Assembly: GCA_009192285.1 (NCBI GenBank)
Contig: WBVU01000004.1
Span: 3,494,001-3,558,000, forward strand
From: Morchella semilibera
Lineage: Eukaryota; Ascomycota; Pezizomycetes; Pezizales; Morchellaceae
Direction of reading: 5' to 3'
DNA: 64,000 nucleotides
In this document: positions 45,101 to 56,245 of the stretch, one piece after another
How positions within the stretch are numbered: the stretch's first letter is position 1
Layout: each line of letters starts with the position of its first letter
Translations under genes and position numbers: made by a program
Notes under the pieces: generated by a model
What the model was told of the DNA's origin: nothing
Database searches by the model: none
What the model saw: only the letters and a program-made list of their open reading frames with translations

Positions 45101-46957
45101 TCTCCGACTTAACACAAATTGTTTATTTTAGTAAATATTATGCATATCTTAACTATAGCCAGCTTTCATACCGATTAAAGGAATCAGAGATACATGTGGA
45201 TTATAATAGGGGCGGTTATTCGGGCCTGGTAAGTGGACGTAGAATATAAGAAGTATTAAGTAGATAACTACATTAGATATGAACTATCTATTTGCGTTAA
45301 AGAGAGATTTTTAAAGCCCCAATCTACACGTCTCCAGGCTTTGTAGCATCTAGAGTTATATGCACCCAGGCCGCAGTTTTGATGAAGGTGCTCAAATCGA
45401 AATACTAAGCATAAACACTGAGGCGAGTAAGAAGATACATGGATAGATCAACAAAGGTATATCACGAACACATCACGTCGTTTCACAAACTTATACGATT
45501 AATAGCTAGGCCGGGTGGGAGAATTTGAGGCATTGAGTGATACGGTGTGATCGATAAATTCTCATGAGCATTGTAGAAATGGTATTTAGGTTATTAAATA
45601 CAGTATGAAAAAATGGGGTGAAATTACTTTCATAGGACTACGGAATTTAATGACAAATACCGAGCATTAGAAGAAGAGTACTACGACCACTGTCTACAGA
45701 TTTACCCCTACCCCTGTAGTACTGTAGAAATACCGTATATACGTATCCTTAGCGATCCCAACCCTCCCTATGGCACTGTATATATAAAATACTACATGTA
45801 GTCGAATACATGTACTTGTATGTAGGTATGTAATCAATGAATTGATCAATTGATCAATCAGTTGATGCTGATAGATAACCCTAACCCACCCACTCGCGTC
45901 ATTATTCATACATTATCACTCGTGCCTCATCGACCAACCCTAACCCCGTCTAGTTTTGGAATCAATTCTGTCCCTTTTTAGCCTAAGAGACCCAACTTCA
46001 GGCTCCTTGCCCTTTCCATCCATCACTACCACCACCATCATCACCATCATCACCATCACCACCATCATCATCACCAACTCCATCACTGATACAGCCCCCC
46101 CCCCCTACTACCAACCTCAATGTATCACCTTCGTTACCCAAACTGAGGCGGGAGCCCCTCGCACTTCAGCGATACAACAAGCCTACGATCCGACTCACAG
46201 GATTACTATCGCTGTTGGCAATATAGTAAGTAGACAACTAGATAATCAGTTATAAAAGATTGTTGTTGGTGCTTTGTACTAGTAGACTTCGCTGTACGCG
46301 ACTCTTTAGCACAAGCTCTCATAAAATTCCCTTATTAATCCTCTGGTCGGTCAGAAGGTGTTGTAGCAGAATAGCACGGGCGCCCTGGAGGGGGGAAAGT
46401 TCACCCACCGAGTGAGAACTTGTGAAGCAAGCGATACTCCACCTAATGGATTGAGGGGAACGGACAGCATCAATCTCCCAAAAACACGATGTGGCCGGTC
46501 GTTCGTGCATAAAATTACCAGCGACCTGACCTAGCAAAAGCTTGGTTAGCCAATTAACCTAGATATGATTCATGATATAATTATAATTAGGTTAAAAAAG
46601 TCCACTTATGCAGCGAGACAATTGACCAGCCAAGCTATTAGATATATCACAGTCAATTGGGAATCTTTAGACTGCTGCTTCTGAGCATAAGACACAACAA
46701 CGATCTTACCAGCAGCATGAAGAAGGAAAGCGTCAACTTTTATAATATCACAATGTTCGTAGTAGTAACCACCTCTAGGACGCTATAAAAAGAAGACAAT
46801 TGAAAATACACCTATAATAACCCAAAACTAGAAGAATAAAAAGGAGGTGGCTAACTAAAAGGGAGTGTAATAATAGTAGAAGAAGCCAAAAAGAGAACGG
46901 AAAGAAATAAGCACGGTATATTATACAGCAGGCTGGTCATATGAAGGTTGAATAAAC
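42189..46957. other. Long gene-free region upstream of CRZ1
   Basis: About 4.8 kb without a supportable gene. Notable contents: a GGCGAC-type hexamer repeat at 42588-42612, G-runs of 14 or more at 42948-42961 and 43121-43135, a C-run near 43364-43373, TTAGGG-like motifs at 45876-45886 and 45935-45947 (minus orientation), and a CAC/CAT trinucleotide tract at 46020-46085. The open frame over the latter (45956-46255) is low complexity only. The 40.1-42.2 kb factor probably has a long leader or promoter here. Confidence 0.5.
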
Positions 46958-49253
46958 CTACACACCACCGTTCCGCACCGTACTCGAGTCAAGCGGCTTC
47001 CCACTCGGCACAATGGTGCTCATAGCATCCACTGGTCCCGCTACAGCACGCACACAGTCAGTATACCACAAAGCCTAAGATATTAGGGAGGAAGTCGCAC
47101 TAACCATGTCTTGAAAACATCTTCTCTTCCTCACCCCACTTTCCTACTACCCCAGCCTCAACCTCCTTTCTCGTGACACCAACCCTCTTCTCCGGCAGTC
47201 CCATACTGACCAGAAATGCCACAGTCTCGTTCCACTCCTTCTCCCGTCTGACCTTATCCCACTTCAGCTCCTCACCCATGATATCAATCACCTTCGGTAG
47301 TGCCTCTAGAGCGGCCTGCACATTCAAAAACGCCAATCTCATTCTGCGTGCAAGTACATCAACTGCAGTCTGCGCATACTCATTCCTTACTGCATATCGC
47401 ACCTCTCCATCCACAAACGGATACAGCGCGGAGAGACGCTTCCCGCGTACAGGAAAGCGCTTCTCTGTCGGTGCGGATAATTCTGCAACAGACCATGCAC
47501 GGTCGCCATAGGCACCCGCGAGGTGCTGCGCGACTTCGCTCTCGACGCCATAGTGCTGGATAAGGTTGATGAAGAGGGTCTTACTAAACCCGTGGGCGCC
47601 AATGAGTTTCGCCCATTCGGTTTTACAGGTGCCATCAATGACTACCATACCTTCGGAGCGCGCAGACAGGTCTGAAGTTCCAGGCTTCAGGTCAAATTGC
47701 TTGATCGCCTCGTCGACGGCCTCCTCAGCCATCTGTCGGTATGTAGTCCATTTCCCACCGGCAATAGTGATGAGGCCGCTCTGGGAGACGTTGATCAAGT
47801 GGTTGCGGACTAAGGATTCTGTGTTTTTGGCGTCAGGGTCCTTTACGAGGGGACGGATACCAGACCAGGCGGCGAGGACGTCACCGCGGCGCACGTTGAT
47901 GTCTGGTGCGAGGTAGCGACGGACCTCGTTGAGAATCCAATTGATCTCTTCTTCACGCGGGAGTGGATGCGGAGTAATTGAGGTTGGGGCGTCAGTAGTA
48001 CCCGCAATGGTGTTACCTTGCCAGGGGAGGAAGAAGATAACACGGCCGTCAGATGTGTTCGGGTCAATCAGACCCATACGTGCAGGCGAGTAGTAGCCTG
48101 GGAGAACGATGTGGACACCACTACTGGGAGCGACAATTTCTGGGGTTTGATCTCCAGTGTCGAGCTTGCGGATGCTGTCTGTGAAGGGACCCGTAGCATT
48201 AATAACACCCTACATAGGTATAGTTAGTTATTTTGATAAAACATGAAATATCACTCGAGGATGTCAACCTTGGATTCTACGATGATCTCGTCCTGACCTA
48301 CGCCTTCGCCGAATCCGAGTCTACCAGCCCGCTTCTCATGTAGAAGATCTTTGACCTTGACTCCTGTTATTTTTCCCGTTACAGGGTCTTTAACTAGGTC
48401 CTGAACCTCCATGTGGTTGATGACAGTCGCCCCATAGAGCGCCGCGGTAAGTGCCAATCCCACGTTCATTCTCGAATCATTGTGCGACCCATCTAACACT
48501 AGTTAATCATCTAACCGTCCAGAACCTGTAAGGGAGCCACCTACCATAATAGACTAATGCGCCCGCAAGCCCGTCACCCTTTAGCATAGGAAAAGCCTCC
48601 AGCGCCTTCCCCCTCGGCAAGAAATACGAGCTCTCCAGATTCTCCTTTCCTGCCAAAAAATCGTATACTTTCGTCCCGACCCAGAAATACGGCGCCTTCC
48701 ACCATTGATAAACTGGAAGCATAATTGGCAGACTCATACTCAGATGGGGCGCTGTAGTGAGGAATACCGCGCGCTCCTTGAGCGCTTCTTTCACAAGCTG
48801 GTACTGACTGTAATCGAGTTCCTTAAAGGCTTTCTCCAGGTATCTTACACCACCATGTACCAACTTTGTACTCTTACTGCTAGTTCCGGACGAAAAGTCG
48901 TCCCTCTCAATGACTGCCACCTTGAGGCCACGGCTGGCGGCATCTAACGCGATACCACTACCAGTGGCACCTCCACCAATGACAATGAGGTCGTAACCAC
49001 CCTCGCCCCGGCCAGCGCGTAGCCTCTCAATCTGCTCAGCTCTGGTGGGGAGGGGTGGGAACTTCGGGGGGGTACCAGCAGGGCTGGGGCGGCCATATGT
49101 TCCCTCGACGCCGGCGGCGTTGTTAACTGAGTAGGTGTGGGCTGCAGGGCGTGAGGTAAGGGATTTGTAGAGAAGGGTACCTCCAACACCGACCGCGGAG
49201 GCAATTGCAAATGGCTTGAAAAGCGAGCGTGCTTGAGAACGAGCGGCAGCCAT
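46958..49253 (-). CDS. GUT2: Mitochondrial FAD glycerol-3-phosphate dehydrogenase
   Basis: Exons 49253-48545, 48492-48269, 48209-47105 and 47040-46958, 706 aa with no frame breaks. N-terminus: Arg/Ala-rich targeting sequence with a hydrophobic segment (FAIASAVGVGGTLLY) expected to reach the inner membrane. FAD-binding Rossmann motif at about 89-105 (VIGGGATGSGIALDAASRG), then ERDDFSSGTSSKSTKLVHGG and HNDSRMN. Conserved middle GVINATGPFTDSIRKLD, IFFLPWQGNTIAGTTD, and AAWSGIRPLVKDP, ITIAGGKWTTYRQMAE. The end of exon 2 uses a weak GTTGAC donor, chosen because it gives the conserved SKGVINATGPF. It oxidises glycerol-3-phosphate to dihydroxyacetone phosphate on the outer face of the inner mitochondrial membrane, passing electrons to ubiquinone: glycerol catabolism and the glycerophosphate shuttle. 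Confidence 0.95.
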
Positions 49254-52027
49254 GGTGGTGGGTGTTTGATTGGTGAGTGAGCGGGTGGGGGTGGTGGTGG
49301 GTTGAGAACGAGGTCGAGAATGAGGAGGAGCTTGCAGATTATGTAGCCCCGGGGACGGGAAAGCTCTATGACGCTAGTGGGGTTGTTTGAATTCCAAGTT
49401 TGTCTCCGAAGCTTCTCCGGTAAGTTCCACCCAACTGACTATAAACTAACTAAACTCCGTAGCTCGAGCTGCAAATCGTTTCACGAATATGTTTCCTTCT
49501 GTCTGCAAACAAGCAACCAGACAAAAAGGTAGAAGAAGCAGCCTTAATTAAATCAACAAAGGGACACAACGAAGGAGAGAAGTGAGGCCTCAGAAAAGGG
49601 GGGGGGGGGCAATGAAATTTGCTTCTCTTGACCACGGGTCTGTATTTATGAGCACGATAGTAAGGATCTTCCTTCCCCACCAAGTTACACCCCGCAATTA
49701 ACGCCCGGAAAACAATCCTCCATAGCTAGAAAAAAAAAAAAAAAAAGGCGGCTAATAAACCCAACACCCGGTCCTCCTGCACCCACTTCAGCCCACCCGC
49801 CCCTCCCCCACGTTCGGGGTTTTTCCCGGAGAAAACCCGAGCTCTCGGTCTTTTGTACAAAAAGTTCCTCCGCAAAATCGACTGATGCCCCCGAGAAATT
49901 CGCGCTTTAGAGTCTACATAGAATACCCTAGGCTGTTGTTTTTCCGACATCAGGCGGGCCGGAATGCGGGGGCGGGAAAATACTGTATCTGGGCAGGTAA
50001 GAGAAGGGCTTAGGGCTTCTTCAAGCCTCTCCAACTCGTGAGGCTCCTAACCAATCCACCGATCCACAATATTTTTTTTTGTGCCTCATACCTACAACAA
50101 AAAAAAAAAGGAAAGAAAAAAGAAAAAAAAAACTCCCTGCATCTCTCCATTTGTGCCGAACAATTACAGAACGTGCCAGTGTGTTGCATGTGACGGAACA
50201 TTGACATTGAGAAACAAAAGTCCAGATCACTTTTTTTCCCCCTAGCAATCCTACGTCACTCAATCACTAACTACGACGGAAAAAAAATTGTTCAGCTGCA
50301 CAAAACTCCAGATGCGAACCCTGCAAGACAACAGGACATCCAAAAAGCTGCCTGTGCGAGAAATGATCCGCCGGAGTTTGAAACCAATCGGGTATATCAC
50401 AATTGCGATTGAGGAGGGGGCCTCCCTAGCGTAGGTCAATATTCTAGAGGCATGTATTAAGAAGATCTACATAGGTTTTCCCGGGATCACAGCTCGTCGC
50501 TCGCTCGCCTTGTGAGGCTTGGACGGCAGCTCTCCCACCTACCCTGGAAGCAATCCTGCTATATATCAACAGGCATAGAAACCGAACCGCCTGCGGGGTT
50601 TCGAAAATTTGCGGCCCATACACGCCTTATCGATTGACTGGCCCAATGAGTTACTTAAATGGCCATCGCGGTTGATGCTAACGGTGCTAAATAAAACGGA
50701 CTGGTGGAGGATGGGAAGAATCGTTGGAACTTCAACTCCAGGGCCAATAGATGGCATTCAACAGTTCCGCTGCTATCTTAACCCTTCAGCAAAAAGACCA
50801 TACTGCTCCTATTACTCAGAGAAAGACTCTTCTAGGTCCACCTTCTATATACTACGGAGGTTATTGGGGACTCTCGCAACGCCTGTTATCGTCAACGAGG
50901 ATGTGGCCTCTTAGGCAGCTATGTATTCCGCCATGAATACTATAGCCTAAGGTTATCTACATATCGGTTGGTCAATGGTAATGATAGTAATCAATAGAGG
51001 TTAGTTGTTGATGCTAAAGTAGCGCTGAACAAGCCACCAAGACAGATCTCAAATATAAAGTTTTATCCCTCAACACTACCAACGCTCTATGAAAGGCCCT
51101 GCTCCTTTCAAATGACATTAAACCTACATAGTAGCGGTACCATCCTAAATGGGCTACCTTATCCATCCAAGCGAACGTCCTACCCGGTACCACTCAGTAA
51201 TATTCATGGTTTACTACGCCTTGGTATTAAAGAACGTACCCTACAGTCTTTAATAGATGATAGCTATGGTGCGATGGGAGCCTTTAACAGAAAGTGCTTT
51301 ATGATCTTAGGTTTGATTTTACGGATTATAGGCCCAGGTGTTTGCCATGTCCATGAGTGGAGGCCTCACTTATATTTAACGACTCACAACCATTGGGGTT
51401 ATTGACCCCAGATATTTACAATAAATTTCTTCACCACCGTATTTACGCCATCTGTATGCGTGTACGTGTACAAATATAAATGCTTGCGGGTCTCTCTGGT
51501 AGGCCTGTTGATAGACCTTTAGAAACTCAGGGGCCTGGTATGGACTGTGATAGTGCAAGCTTCAATATTGAAAGGACGAGCTTCTTTGGGGCTGGCTCGG
51601 CCGGTGGAAAGAGCTGGCTCAGGCTATGTCTTTTTGCATCAATTCTGAAGGTTGTAAAGTCTGTGCATCCTGTTAATCAATGATTTGGTTTCTGAAATTC
51701 ATAAGTGGCTTGTCCAATTGACTGGTCTAATTAAAGGAATGTTCCTAACCGGCAAAGCTCATGGGAAGTAATAATATTTCGGCGTCAATGGCCCATCAAC
51801 CACACACAACTCTACATCTATGGAACTTATATATAGGCAATCACCAGTAAAAATACACATACTCTCCATACAGGGTGTATGTAATAAATACCAGAATTTT
51901 CCGACCAATCCGCACGCACCCCCGAACCTTCAGGGTTAGGGTTCTCACCCCCACATCAATCTACTAAAACTCACCTACGCACACTAAACACCCTCATACT
52001 CTCGTTCTCTCCCCACACCCTCAAAAA
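49254..52027. other. Gene-free region
   Basis: About 2.8 kb with no supportable gene. Contains a poly-A run at 49730-49746 and A-rich tracts near 50095-50130. A 97-codon open frame at 51112-51405 has no recognisable domain. An AGGGTTAGGGTT motif lies at 51931-51942, about 85 bp before XAP5. Confidence 0.45.
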
Positions 52028-53250
52028 ATGTCAACGCCCCCCACCAATTCCCGCTTCACCCCCAATACCGAAACCCTCGAAGATGCCCTCAAGACCCAGA
52101 CCGTAGGTCTCGTCCACCTGTCCGACTTCAAGAAGCGTCGCGTCGAGCTCGCCGAGCAGCGCGAGCGCGAGGCCGCCGAAAAGCTCCAAGTCGTCCACCG
52201 TGGGGCCAGCACCGGCGGTAACGGCAGCGGCCCCTCCTCGCGGGAAGGCAGCGAGACTCCCGCCGGCACCGCGGCCCCTGCAAAGAAGAAGAAGCGCAAG
52301 ACGGTCGTTAAGGGGAAGCTCTCTTTCGGTGGTGAGGACGACGGCGACGGCGACGGTGACGGCGGCAGCGACGGCGGTGGAGGCGGTGGAGGCGGTGGAG
52401 CAGGAGAACCGGAGAAGCAGCAACAGCAAGACAAAGACAAAGACGACAAGAAGACCAGCAAAGATGAGGATGCGGTAGGGTCGACTGAGGAGGCGGTAAC
52501 GGTAAAGAAGCGGAAGGTAAACCCGAAGCTGCGAGCGCCGCCGCCAAAGGTTCTGACGAAGAACACCCTCCTGCGGGAGGCACAGGAGCGCGAGACGCTG
52601 CGGAGAGAGTTTCTGGCGCTGCAGGAGAAGATCAAGAATGAGGAGATTAGCATCCCATTTGTCTTCTACGATGGTGCGTATTATCCCCTGGGGGGAGGGC
52701 TTTTGTGTATGTGGTGAAGACGGGCGAATTGACTGGTTTCTAGGTACGAATGTTGCACCACCAGATGGCTCAGGCGTACAGGTCAAGAAGGGGGAGATGG
52801 TGTGGCTGTTTCTCGAGCGCGCGCGGCGTATGAGCGGGCGGCGCGAGTGGCTCCGAGTCTCTGTCGACGACCTGCTGCTGGTTCGCGGCGAGGTCATCAT
52901 CCCGCATGTATATCCCCCACCTCCCCCCCAATTCTCCCAACAGCACTAACTTACCCGCCACACAGCACTACGAGTTTTACTACTTCATAGTAAACCGCAC
53001 CCAAGGTCCCAACGGCACCCTCTTCGACTACCCCTCCCCCCTGGACCCCCCCAACCCCAACGGCGAGCCCACAACCACAACCCAGGGCGGCAAGGAGGAC
53101 CCCACAATGACAAAGGTCGTCGACCGCCGCTGGTACGAGCGCAACAAGCACATCTTCCCCGCAAGTGTCTGGACAGAGTTTGATCCGAACACGGACTATC
53201 GAAACATGGTCAGGAGGGACCAGGGCGGAAATGCCTTCTTCTTTGGATAA
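52028..53250 (+). CDS. XAP5/FAM50 family nuclear protein
   Basis: Exons 52028-52673, 52744-52907 and 52966-53250, 364 aa without frame breaks. The N-terminal half is charged: FKKRRVELAEQREREAAEKL coiled coil, basic KKKKRKTVVKGKLSFG (a likely nuclear localisation signal), a Gly/Asp/Gln-rich low-complexity stretch and a second basic patch (VKKRKVNPKLR). The C-terminal XAP5 domain is highly conserved: EISIPFVFYDGTN, VKKGEMVWLFLERAR, RVSVDDLLLVRGEVIIPHHY, EFYYFIVNRTQGPNG, DPTMTKVVDRRWYERNKHIF and PASVWTEFDP. XAP5/FAM50 proteins are nuclear factors linked to chromatin, RNA splicing and spliceosomal C complex. The exact role in fungi is unclear. Confidence 0.94.
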
Positions 53251-53565
53251 GTAGGTTGGGTTGGGTTGGGTAGGGAGGTGAGGGGGGGGGGGGGTAAAGG
53301 GTGGGGTTTATAGCTTTGTAGACCTTTTTTTCTTTCCTATCTGTCGAATTTGTATTTGTAGCTATGGGTTGGATTCTCGTTTTGTTTTTTCTTTTGTGCT
53401 CTGGCTCGGACGGTACATTTCTTTATCTTCTAGCATTCATGACGAGGGAGTTTCAATTGCCCCAACCGTAAACAAAAGGGTTATTCCTGGGGGACATCAA
53501 AAAACGTTCGTCCTTCACGATCACAACCAATGAGAAAAAGCAAGAAAAAAAATAATGACTTTTGA
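53251..53565. other. Intergenic spacer
   Basis: Contains a G-run at 53282-53294 just downstream of XAP5. No gene recognised. Confidence 0.4.
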
Positions 53566-53658
53566 CGACAACGGCAGGGTTTGAACCTACGCTCCCGAAG
53601 GAATCAGATAACCGAATCAAATTCAAGTCTGACGCCTTAACCACTCGGCCACGTTGTC
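53566..53658 (-). tRNA. tRNA-Ser(TGA) with 12-nt intron, copy 1
   Basis: Minus strand. Acceptor GACAACG/CGTTGTC, D arm TGGCCGAGTGGTTAAGGC, long variable arm (TTCCTTCGGGAG) typical of class II tRNAs, T arm GTAGGTTCAAACCCTGC. Anticodon stem TCAGA/TCTGA encloses CTTGAA, a 12-nt intron TTTGATTCGGTT (53621-53610) and A, giving anticodon TGA (Ser, UCA codons). Identical to the copy at 54417-54509 including the intron. Mature length 81 nt. Confidence 0.93.
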
Positions 53659-54416
53659 TTATCAGTCCGAAAAGTGTAAGCTTTTATAATCATAATGCGG
53701 CTCTGCGGAGCCACTCTCCCTCATGCAAAGTCACTCGAAAAAAAAAGGCCCGCCCTGAAAAGGAGGCCGGCAGTGCTGCCTTTTGGCAAAAGAGGTCTTG
53801 TTTTTGTCAATTTCTAAAATTATTGCCACTTAAGTCTCTTTTTAACTTTAAGACTTTTATTTAAATAACCCTGATAATTGATTTTCAGACTTAATAAAGC
53901 CTTAGTCAAAATTTAGTCTAATAAAGACCTTATATATTCCTCAAATCATTCTTAAAAAGGCTTGAATAAGGTCTTTATTAGACTAACTTTTCACTAAGCC
54001 CTTTTTAAGGCTGAAATCAGGCCCATAGGAATATCCGATCGGGCGTTAAAGTATGTTAATTTTGTGACCATCTATAGGTCGGATTGAGCAAAAGAATTAT
54101 ATTCCGGGGAATTCTGATTTGGCCTCTTATAGTCCTGAGTCTGTTTCCCTCTGGGTTTGGCCGTTGGTGACGCACGGGCGGGGGCTTTTTTTCGCCGTCG
54201 CTTTTGGAGCGGTGATACGCGACATTCGGATAAACTCACAACCCCATCATAGACCGTAGGCCACCGAAACGGGGTTTCTACTTAACCCACTCCCATCAGT
54301 CTCACAAGGATAAAACCAGAGCTTCTAAGTATAGTATATAATAACCCGGCAACCCAAAAATACCTATAATTATGCAATTTTCAATCTTAATAACCCGGGG
54401 AGTTGCGCAAGAGAAA
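53659..54416. other. Spacer between the two tRNA-Ser genes
   Basis: 758 bp between divergent tRNA genes. Contains the palindrome at 53913-53986 and further inverted AAGCCTTAGT/ACTAAGCCCTT words on both sides of it. No coding region. Confidence 0.5.
53913..53986. repeat. Large palindrome in the tRNA-Ser spacer
   Basis: Perfect 21-bp inverted arms at 53913-53933 and 53966-53986 (core AGTCTAATAAAGACCTTA), with a 32-bp centre. Imperfect symmetry extends outward (TTAGTCAAAATTTAGTC on the left mirrors GACTAACTTTTCACTAA on the right; AAGCCTTAG near 53900 mirrors CTAAGCCCTT near 53995), so the whole structure covers at least 110 bp. Candidate foldback MITE. Confidence 0.75.
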
Positions 54417-54509
54417 GACAACGTGGCCGAGTGGTTAAGGCGTCAGACTTGAATTTGATTCGGTTATCTGATTCCTTCGGGAGCGTAGGTTCAAACCCTG
54501 CCGTTGTCG
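54417..54509 (+). tRNA. tRNA-Ser(TGA) with 12-nt intron, copy 2
   Basis: Plus strand, base-for-base identical to copy 1 over the whole 93-nt gene (intron at 54454-54465, anticodon TGA). The flanks are not similar beyond a few bases. The two genes are transcribed away from each other. Confidence 0.93.
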
Positions 54510-55303
54510 TTACACGTCTTTTTTCCTTGCCCTTACAGGCTTGGATCAATTTAGTTAGTATATCTGGCTTCTTCTCCGTGAGACAGGCAGGGGTTTTCCT
54601 TTTTCTCTGGGAAAGGGGGAATGATTTTTTTCGTGCACGGACTTGTTCGCTTTGTTTGTGTCATGGGTACTTCGTCGATATAAGAGTATTCATCGTGATA
54701 GGAAATGTCATGAACACTACGCCTATCGAGGTCGTTAACGATCACAGGAATCGAGTGCTTCCTATGGGGGCAGAAAACAGATCAATAATTCATCCTCTTG
54801 TGACAGGGCCGTGGTCGTACCCAGAGAGCTCTCACTTTAAATTCTAATGTAATAAGCATGTAATACAGTTCAGTTTATATGTGACCCCATTTTTATATTC
54901 TCCGAGATTCCGGGGAGAATTTCGAGTGATGGCCTGTGAAAATGGCCCATCGTGACAATAGCAAGTTGACCAAGGCAAGACGAACTTATCTGCCTCCGGG
55001 GCTGCACGATCGCTCCAGGCTAGATCGCCAACGTTGGGACGCCCCCTTTAACTCCAGATGCCGCAAAGAAAAAAGGAATAAGGACAAATAAAAAAAAACA
55101 CCACGACTCCTGATCTCGCCAAGATCTCTTAGTCAGCCACAAAACTGCCAAGCCTCATACCTCCTAAATGCTGTCTATGACAGGCGTTCTCGAGCGTTGT
55201 TTCGCTGGCAAGCCTTCCTCAGATTTCACTCCCCATATTATCAAACTATCACCATTCCTTAATCCGATCTTGAAACGAGTCAGCATAGCCGTTTCCTCTG
55301 GAA
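54510..55303. other. Intergenic spacer
   Basis: Between tRNA-Ser copy 2 and the 55.3-56.2 kb gene. The open frame that runs through the tRNA (54431-54847) is not coding. Nothing else recognised. Confidence 0.45.
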
Positions 55304-56245
55304 TCATTGAAGTTGGGTGGGGAAACATACATCACTGGGAACCCTTCCATCAAGATTCGCAACCATTAAGGTTGAGGAATCCGGGTCAAGCACCTCCATG
55401 CCCTCCCTCCAGGACGATGGTCCCAGACCTAACTCTTCAAAGTGTATGTCTGGGCTCCACCTGGTCTCCTCAAGGGCCTTTTCACCGATTTCTTTCAATG
55501 AGAGTGGGAGATTTCGGAAGACCTCAATTGTGCAGTCATGGTGCACGTAGTTATATTGATATCCTTCCATTCCTGAATTGACAGCTCTTAGACGCAGTTT
55601 TAGTTTCTCCTTCGGCGGTTCTAAATTGCTTAGAGTGTCAAACGACATGAGTCGTGGGAGCGGTCGCGCTGGGGGTGAGGGGGACGGATCATCAGTTGCT
55701 GAATAGTACCCTAGGTTCTCGAGCGACATAAGGCGCGAGGGCGAGCGGATTGAGGGCGAAGTAATCGCATCATCAATTACTGTTCCTGGTGTAGCTGGTG
55801 GTTCTGGCGTCATTGGTGGTTCAGGTGTCGCCGGTGGCTCAGGCGTGCCAGGTGATTCAGGCGCAGGTATTTCACGATACTCCTCCTTCACTGCTTGCGC
55901 TAGCACTAATGATGACTTGCGTGTGCGGTTTTCTGTCAATGGCACAGTGGTAGTTGTTACATTGGTGAACGATTCAGTATCACCAAAGCCTAGCATTGGC
56001 CTTCGGACTGAAACTTCCGTAGTAATTGTGGTGACCGTTCCGGGTAGAAGAAGTACGGGGTCTGCTGGGTTATTTTCCGGCAAGTAGGATCGGTCAATCG
56101 GATCTAAAAACTGCGCTTTCCGGGTCTTAAACTCCGTTTTGGTAGTTGTTGTCCCATCGTTCGCTATTTTGATCGTAACTATCATGATGTTTGTCATGAC
56201 CGAGTCTGGCGGTAGGGCTTGGCGTGCTCGCTTGAAAGGGTTCAT
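55304..56245 (-). CDS. Hypothetical protein with TPEPP repeats
   Basis: Intron-free frame of 313 aa starting MNPFKRARQALPPDS. Residues 15-110 are rich in Thr/Val beta-type sequence (MIVTIKIANDGTTTTKTEF and GTVTTITTEVSVRRPMLGFG). Residues about 125-155 carry a short tandem repeat of TPEPPATPEPPMTPEPP. Residues 165-215 contain two related SRLMSLENL / PRLMSFDTL units. The C-terminus (about 225-313) looks folded, with VHHDCTIEVFRNLPLSLKEI and RWSPDIHFEELGLGPSSW. I do not recognise the family; it is likely lineage-specific. The long open frame, strong ATG context and codon usage argue that it is real. Confidence 0.6.
   Translation of the reverse strand: MNPFKRARQALPPDSVMTNIMIVTIKIANDGTTTTKTEFKTRKAQFLDPIDRSYLPENNPADPVLLLPGTVTTITTEVSVRRPMLGFGDTESFTNVTTTTVPLTENRTRKSSLVLAQAVKEEYREIPAPESPGTPEPPATPEPPMTPEPPATPGTVIDDAITSPSIRSPSRLMSLENLGYYSATDDPSPSPPARPLPRLMSFDTLSNLEPPKEKLKLRLRAVNSGMEGYQYNYVHHDCTIEVFRNLPLSLKEIGEKALEETRWSPDIHFEELGLGPSSWREGMEVLDPDSSTLMVANLDGRVPSDVCFPTQLQ

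Noticed and set aside
45956-46255. 99-codon Thr/Ile-rich frame
   Set aside because: Translation of a CAT/CAC trinucleotide tract; no support as a gene.
51112-51405. 97-codon plus-strand frame
   Set aside because: No domain, no plausible splice partners and unremarkable codon use; left unannotated.
52031-52900. 289-codon minus-strand frame opposite XAP5
   Set aside because: Antisense shadow created by the gene's G+C-rich low-complexity codons; no domain, and XAP5 is certain on the plus strand.
54431-54847. 138-codon frame through a tRNA gene
   Set aside because: Starts within tRNA-Ser copy 2; the mirror copy produces the same peptide from the other tRNA, showing it is incidental.
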